Origin: DATCJA01 sp963814955
GTDB lineage: Bacteria > Acidobacteriota > Vicinamibacteria > Vicinamibacterales > UBA2999
Length of the DNA: 64,000 nt
Direction of reading: 5' to 3'
Assembly (NCBI GenBank): GCA_963814955.1
Contig: CAWFEX010000004.1
Span: forward strand, 620,001-684,000
Shown here: positions 59,851-64,000 of the stretch, piece by piece
How the letters are laid out: the number at the start of each line of letters is the position of its first letter
How positions within the stretch are numbered: position 1 is the first letter of the stretch
Program-made: the position numbers and the translations under genes
The notes under the pieces: generated by a model
Databases searched by the model: none
Seen by the model: the letters and a program-made list of their open reading frames with translations, nothing else
What the model was told of the DNA's origin: nothing

Positions 59851-61632
59851 ATGGCGAATGTAGAAAACGGGTTGGTTACGCCCGAGAAAGTGGGCGAACA
59901 GCCCGGTGTAGCGGCACGCACCCGGACTGGCAAGACAGCTGGCCCGGCTGTAAAACCGATGCATCACGACAGCGTGGATCCGCAAGAGTTTGCGGCCATG
60001 CTTGGTATTTACGACGACAGCTTCCGGAACATGGCGGAAGGCGAGGTCGTCAAGGGCACGGTCCTCCAAGTCACTGAAACCGACGTCGTCGTCGACGTCG
60101 GTTACAAGTCCGAAGGCCTCATCCCGATCAGCGAATTCCTCGACGAGCACGGACACGTCACCGTGCAGGGCGGCGACGTCGTAGACGTACTGCTCGAGCG
60201 CACCGAGGATCGCGAAGGCCACATCGTGCTGTCGCGCGAGAAGGCCGAGAAGATGAAGATCTGGGACGAGGTCGAGAAGGCCTACTCCGAGAAGAAGGTC
60301 GTCATCGGCCGCGTGATCGAGCGCATCAAGGGCGGGTTGGCCGTAGACATCGGCGTCCGCGCGTTTCTGCCCGGATCGCAGATCGACATCAGACCCGTTC
60401 GGAATCTCGACGCGCTGCGGGGCCAGGAGCTCCGGATGCGCGTCATCAAGGTCAACAAGAAACGCGGCAACATCGTCTTGTCCCGCAAGGTCCTGCTCGA
60501 AGAGGAGAATGCGGAGAAGAAGAAGACGACGCTCGAGACGCTTGCGGAAGGAAAGGTCCTCCGCGGTACGGTGAAGAACATCACCGACTACGGCGCCTTC
60601 ATCGACCTGGGAGGCATCGACGGGCTGCTGCACATCACCGACATGTCGTGGGGACGCGTCGGCCACCCGTCAGAGCTGTTCAAGGTGAACGACGAGGTCG
60701 ACGTCGTTGTCCTCAAGTACGACCCGTCGACCGAGCGCGTGTCTCTGGGGCACAAGCAGCTCGTCCCCGATCCGTGGGCAACCGTGCAGGATCGATATCC
60801 GGTCGGCGCGCGAATGAGCGGCAAGGTCGTGAGCGTCACCGACTATGGCGCCTTCGTGGAGCTGGAGCCGGGCGTTGAAGGCCTCATCCACGTATCCGAG
60901 ATGTCGTGGAGCAAGCGCGTCAAGCACCCCTCGAAGATCCTGAACGTCGGTGACACCGTTGAGGCAATGGTCCTTGGCGTCGATCAGGCGGCGCGGCGCA
61001 TCTCACTTGGTCTCAAGCAGGTCGAGAGCAACCCGTGGCATGAGCTCGCCGAAAAATATCCCGTCAGCACACGGATCAAAGGCAAGGTCCGCAATCTCAC
61101 CGAGTTCGGTGCCTTCGTCGAGGTCGAGGACGACATTGACGGCTTGATTCATATCTCCGACATGTCGTGGAGCAAGCGCGTCAAGCATCCCTCCGAGGTC
61201 CTCAAGAAGGGCGACGTCGTCGAAGCGATGGTGCTCAGCATCGATGCCGAGAATCAACGGCTGTCGCTCGGCTTGAAACAGCTGGCCACGGATATCTGGG
61301 ACGACTTCTTCAGCCGCCACCACGTCGGCGACACGATCGAAGGGAAGGTCACGCGGATGACCAACTTCGGTGCATTCGTCGAGCTCGACGACGGCATCGA
61401 AGGACTGATCCACGTTTCCGAGTTCGACGATTCGCACGGCGGGGAGAAGATCGATCTTCAGGTGGGCAACAACTACCAGATGAAGATCATCAAACTCAGT
61501 CCGCAGGAACGGAAGATTGGTCTGAGCATCCGCGCGCTCAAGTCCGACGACTACCGTTCGGACTGGGAAGCGTACTCGACGTCGGAGGGCACGGGCACCG
61601 CCACGCTTGGCGATCACATGAAGAACCGGTGA
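59851..61632 (+). CDS. rpsA: 30S ribosomal protein S1
   Basis: 593 residues with six S1 (OB-fold) repeats starting near residues 62, 148, 233, 318, 405 and 490, e.g. GEVVKGTVLQVTETDVVVDV, GKVLRGTVKNITDYGAFIDL, GDTIEGKVTRMTNFGAFVEL. S1 recruits mRNA to the 30S subunit. The ETDVVVDVGYKSEGLIPISE of repeat 1 and IDIRPVRNLDALRGQELRMR of repeat 2 are standard. The first 60 residues are a low-complexity extension. cmk is upstream and an HU gene downstream, the usual neighbourhood. Confidence 0.97.
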   Translation: MANVENGLVTPEKVGEQPGVAARTRTGKTAGPAVKPMHHDSVDPQEFAAMLGIYDDSFRNMAEGEVVKGTVLQVTETDVVVDVGYKSEGLIPISEFLDEHGHVTVQGGDVVDVLLERTEDREGHIVLSREKAEKMKIWDEVEKAYSEKKVVIGRVIERIKGGLAVDIGVRAFLPGSQIDIRPVRNLDALRGQELRMRVIKVNKKRGNIVLSRKVLLEEENAEKKKTTLETLAEGKVLRGTVKNITDYGAFIDLGGIDGLLHITDMSWGRVGHPSELFKVNDEVDVVVLKYDPSTERVSLGHKQLVPDPWATVQDRYPVGARMSGKVVSVTDYGAFVELEPGVEGLIHVSEMSWSKRVKHPSKILNVGDTVEAMVLGVDQAARRISLGLKQVESNPWHELAEKYPVSTRIKGKVRNLTEFGAFVEVEDDIDGLIHISDMSWSKRVKHPSEVLKKGDVVEAMVLSIDAENQRLSLGLKQLATDIWDDFFSRHHVGDTIEGKVTRMTNFGAFVELDDGIEGLIHVSEFDDSHGGEKIDLQVGNNYQMKIIKLSPQERKIGLSIRALKSDDYRSDWEAYSTSEGTGTATLGDHMKNR

Positions 61633-61659
61633 AGGGGGAAGGGGTTAGGGTCCCCCTTC
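61631..61659 (+). terminator. Stem-loop after rpsA
   Basis: GAAGGGGGA (61631-61639) pairs with TCCCCCTTC (61651-61659) around an 11-base loop, starting within the rpsA stop codon. No U-tract follows, and the HU gene begins 20 bases later, so it may reduce rather than stop read-through or protect the rpsA 3' end. Confidence 0.4.
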
Positions 61660-61678
61660 CACCTAGTGAGGATCAGCA

Positions 61679-62041
61679 GTGAACACACTTGGCGGCAGCA
61701 TGACGAAGGCTGAGCTCGTGGAGGAAGTGTCGCGTGTGTCCGAGCTCACCAAAAAACACTCGGAAGTGATCGTCGACACGGTTTTCAAGACCATCATCGA
61801 TGCGCTGCACCGCGGCGAGAAAATCGAGTTGCGCGGATTCGGCAGCTTCCGGCTCCGCAAGCGCGAGCCTCGCAAGGGCCGCAACCCGAAGACCGGCGAC
61901 AAGGTCGACGTGCCGCCGAAGAAGGTCCCGTACTTCAAGCCCGGCAAGGAACTGAAGGATCTCATCAACCGTCAGCCCTCTGCCGACACGGCGCCGGCGC
62001 CGGTGTCTCCGACGTCGTCGGCCGACGTCGCGGCGGTCTGA
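61679..62041 (+). CDS. HU/IHF-family DNA-binding protein
   Basis: 120 residues from GTG 61679 (GAGGA 7 bases upstream) or 113 from ATG 61700 (MTKAEL, the common family start but without a ribosome binding site). Core: TKAELVEEVSRVSELTKKHS, LRGFGSFRLRKREPRKGRNP (DNA-contact arm) with KTGDKVDVPPKKVPYFKPGK. HU/IHF dimers bend DNA and organise the nucleoid. The PPKKVPYFKPGKELKD ending is the IHF/HU type usual in this lineage, followed by an Ala/Pro/Ser tail. Likely co-transcribed with rpsA. Confidence 0.93.
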   Translation: MNTLGGSMTKAELVEEVSRVSELTKKHSEVIVDTVFKTIIDALHRGEKIELRGFGSFRLRKREPRKGRNPKTGDKVDVPPKKVPYFKPGKELKDLINRQPSADTAPAPVSPTSSADVAAV

Positions 62042-62141
62042 AACAAGGTCAAAGGGCAAAGGTCAAAGGGCAAAGGTACTTTCTACTTCTGACTTCACCT
62101 TTGCCTTTTGCCCTTTGACTTGTGACTTTTGACCTTGTTTC
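62041..62141. repeat. AAAGGTCAAAGGGC word palindrome between HU and HIT genes
   Basis: Left arm AAACAAGGTCAAAGGGCAAA then GG; right arm CCTTTGCCTTTTGCCCTTTG then ACTTGTGACTTTTGACCTTG then TTT. Both ends are near-exact complements (AAACAAGGTCAAA/TTTTGACCTTGTTT). The right end touches the HIT start at 62142, as at uvrC. Same words as 35538-35636. Confidence 0.9.
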
Positions 62142-62645
62142 ATGGACCGTCTCTGGTCACCGTGGCGGCTTGAATATGTCGCCCGTGGCGGGTCTGACAC
62201 CGGCTGCATCTTCTGCGACGCGTTAGGATCCTCAGGCTCCAGCTCTCTCGTCGTCTTCAAGGGCACTCTCTGCTACGTCATCCTGAATCTCTACCCCTAC
62301 AACAACGGTCACCTGATGGTTGTGCCGATTCGTCATCTCGCGACGTTCGGCGCGCTCTCGAACGAGGAAATCAATGAAATCGGCGTTCTGATTCAGCGCG
62401 CCGAGACCGCACTGACCGAGGCCTACCGACCGCACGGTTTCAATGTCGGTGTCAATCTCGGAAAGCCTGCAGGCGCCGGAGTGCTGGACCATCTGCACGT
62501 GCACATCGTGCCGCGCTGGAACGGTGACACGAACTTCATGACCGTGGTGGGAGAGATGCGCGTGCTGCCCGAGAACATTCAGACGAGCGCAGAACGCCTG
62601 CGACCGATTTTCGAGCGGTTAGCTCAACCGCAGCCGAGCGAGTAG
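62142..62645 (+). CDS. HIT-family nucleotide hydrolase/phosphorylase
   Basis: 167 residues. Histidine triad DHLHVHIVPRW with the active-site middle His, a CIFC pair near residue 22, and NLYPYNNGHLMVVPIRHLAT in the nucleotide pocket. The GKPAGAGVLDHLHVHIVPRW context and RLWSPWRLEYV start are typical of Ap4A phosphorylase-like HIT proteins that cleave dinucleoside polyphosphates. The first ATG follows directly after a palindrome arm, without an obvious Shine-Dalgarno sequence. Confidence 0.93.
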   Translation: MDRLWSPWRLEYVARGGSDTGCIFCDALGSSGSSSLVVFKGTLCYVILNLYPYNNGHLMVVPIRHLATFGALSNEEINEIGVLIQRAETALTEAYRPHGFNVGVNLGKPAGAGVLDHLHVHIVPRWNGDTNFMTVVGEMRVLPENIQTSAERLRPIFERLAQPQPSE

Positions 62646-62962
62646 CTCGATCGCGCCACCCGCATCGATCAACATTCAAGCCCCCTCGTCGTGTAGGGGC
62701 CGACCTTCAGGTCGGCCCGACATGGGTGTGTTGCACAGAGAATCGTTGTCTGTGCTTCGCATGAGCCATAACAAGACATCAACGGACAGTAGCGACGCAA
62801 ATTATCGGAAATCAGCGATTTAGTGCGAAACTGCTCGCGTTTTTAGTGAACTGCACAGCGCGTAAATCCAAATCTTCGAGCGCAAGGAAGTAGACAACCT
62901 CGTCCATTGGAACGGTGCGCGCGGCTGGCGGCGCATCGCGGAATGTGCGGAGGAAGCGGTTC
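62646..62962. other. Intergenic region with one hairpin
   Basis: Holds GTGTAGGG-prefixed hairpin GGGCCGACC-TTCA-GGTCGGCCC at 62697-62718 (perfect 9-bp stem, probable end of the HIT transcript) and, at its right end, GGAGG at 62950-62954 serving the next gene. The centre (62740-62880) is relatively AT-rich and probably carries the promoter. Confidence 0.6.
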
Positions 62963-63862
62963 ATGAGCGAGGTGCTGATTGTAGAAGACGAAGCGCCGAT
63001 CCGACGGCTGCTTCACCGGTGGATCGACGCCGAGGGTGTCCGCGCTGTCGAGGCGGAAAGCGCGGAGCAAGGGTTGCTGCTGGCTTCAGAGGAATTTCCG
63101 GCAGTGGCGTTTTGCGACATCAACCTGCCGCGTGGCCAGAGCGGCTTCTGGCTCGTCGAACAGCTGCATCGGCTGCACCCGGAAACATGCGTGGTCGTGA
63201 CGACCGGCCTCCACCAGTTCGACGCGGCTGTGTCGGGGCTTCGCGCTGGAGCGACCGACTACATCGTCAAACCGTTTACTCGCGATAGGTTTCGAGAGGC
63301 CTTGCAGCGTGGGCTCGTCGAACATCAATCGCGAAAGGCCCAGCTCGCTCAAGTGCCGCAAGGCGCAGGCGGATCGGGATCAGAAGAACGACCGGCGAAT
63401 TCCACTGCCGCGCTGCTTTCGGTTCTTCGCGTTGACCATGAGAGCGGAGTGGAGCGGGCCAAGCGGGTATCGAAACACGCGGTCGACATCGCAAACGCCA
63501 TGAATGCCGGCGAAGGCCTGGCGGCCGACATCGAACGCGCCGCAATTCTGCGGAACATTACCCGACTCGATGTCCACGCCCTCGGTCGACAGGTACCGTT
63601 TCTGGCGGCCGCGAGCACGATTACCGCAGCCGTGCAGGAGCATTTCGACGGGAGCGGGTTCCCCCTTGGATTGGCCGGCGACAGGATTCCGCTCGGTGCG
63701 CGAATTCTGGCTGTGGCGGAAGCCTGGGACGTGCTGGTTGCGAGTGGTCGCCAGGGAACGATCAGTCCCGCCGACGCCATCGAAAGATTGAGCACCGAAC
63801 GTGCGGGTCAGTTCGATCCCGCCGTGCTTCGCGCACTAAAAGTCGTTCAGTCGAAAAGCTAG
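62963..63862 (+). CDS. Response regulator with degenerate HD-GYP-like output domain
   Basis: 299 residues from ATG 62963 (GGAGG 8 bases upstream). Receiver domain: VLIVEDEAPIRRLLHRWIDA, Asp in AFCDINLPRGQSGFWLV, Thr in VVVTTGLHQ, Lys in YIVKPFTRDRF. The C-terminal domain has the HD-GYP ending HFDGSGFPLGLAGDRIPLGA then RILAVAEAWDVL, but the metal-binding HD motif (expected LLHDIGK) is replaced by ILRNITRLDVHALGR. It is therefore unlikely to hydrolyse cyclic di-GMP and may bind it or another partner. Confidence 0.85.
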   Translation: MSEVLIVEDEAPIRRLLHRWIDAEGVRAVEAESAEQGLLLASEEFPAVAFCDINLPRGQSGFWLVEQLHRLHPETCVVVTTGLHQFDAAVSGLRAGATDYIVKPFTRDRFREALQRGLVEHQSRKAQLAQVPQGAGGSGSEERPANSTAALLSVLRVDHESGVERAKRVSKHAVDIANAMNAGEGLAADIERAAILRNITRLDVHALGRQVPFLAAASTITAAVQEHFDGSGFPLGLAGDRIPLGARILAVAEAWDVLVASGRQGTISPADAIERLSTERAGQFDPAVLRALKVVQSKS

Positions 63863-64000
63863 GCGCTTTCCGACGAACTCTCCTCAAGCCGCGAATTCCC
63901 GGCGAGCAGGCCGTCCATCGCGTGACAAATGTCATGACGGCCTCAATCGGCGTCCTCTCCGAGGCCCTACAATCTCAGGGTGAATTTCGATCTCAGCGAA

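Overview
The window is GC-rich bacterial chromosome. Gene content (cmk-rpsA-HU, scpA-scpB-rluB, an H1-like protein with a DUF6335-type tail, YdeI-like and PilZ proteins) and abundant hairpin and word repeats between genes look most like Acidobacteriota, probably class Vicinamibacteria. This placement is an inference from gene content and family recall, not from a marker-gene comparison.

Two regions differ sharply. Positions 1 to about 17,440 form a gene-poor accessory block ending at the 3' side of a tRNA-Thr(CGT) gene (17445-17520, minus). It holds mostly very short genes: about nine zinc-ribbon mini-proteins, small conserved orphans, PilZ, GYD, DoxX, OsmC, NTF2 and dimeric-barrel proteins, a response regulator, a cold-shock protein and a Walker-A-less sigma54-type AAA fragment. 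Many are broken by one-base frameshifts or truncation (OsmC, two histidine kinases, NTF2, a barrel protein, three zinc ribbons). A repeat of about 55 bp occurs three times; one copy lies exactly where a histidine kinase stops. No integrase or transposase is visible.

From 17.5 kb onward genes are dense and nearly all intact. 17.7-23.6 kb: secreted proteins, a peroxiredoxin, a KefB-like antiporter, UdgX and an AsmA-like protein. 23.7-41 kb: DNA repair (uvrA, alkyladenine glycosylase, Ku, uvrC) interleaved with leucine biosynthesis (leuC, leuD, leuA with a divergent LysR regulator), MscS, HtrA, Hsp20, EF-P, thymidine kinase and a CDP-alcohol phosphatidyltransferase. 41-44.3 kb: a c-type cytochrome/outer-membrane-protein locus split by a frameshift, then a pentaheme cytochrome. 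44.4-48.2 kb: a sugar-type ABC importer operon (ATPase-permease-binding lipoprotein, all overlapping). 48.2-57.2 kb: thioredoxin-like protein, MlaF-like ATPase, VIT1/CCC1 transporter, cupin, M50 protease, trpS, scpA, scpB, rluB and an alpha/beta hydrolase. 57.3-63.9 kb: cmk, YdeI-like, H1-like/DUF6335, rpsA, HU, HIT hydrolase and a receiver fused to a degenerate HD-GYP domain.

The most unusual material is non-coding. (i) Short perfect hairpins share a TTCA/TAAA-type tetraloop but have different stems; at least eleven occur after 24 kb and one lies in frame inside uvrA. (ii) Several intergenic imperfect palindromes are each built from a different repeated word. (iii) A 401-bp unit carrying a roughly 150-bp palindrome is duplicated in tandem downstream of uvrC. 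None of these was seen in the 1-17 kb block, which supports a separate history for that block.
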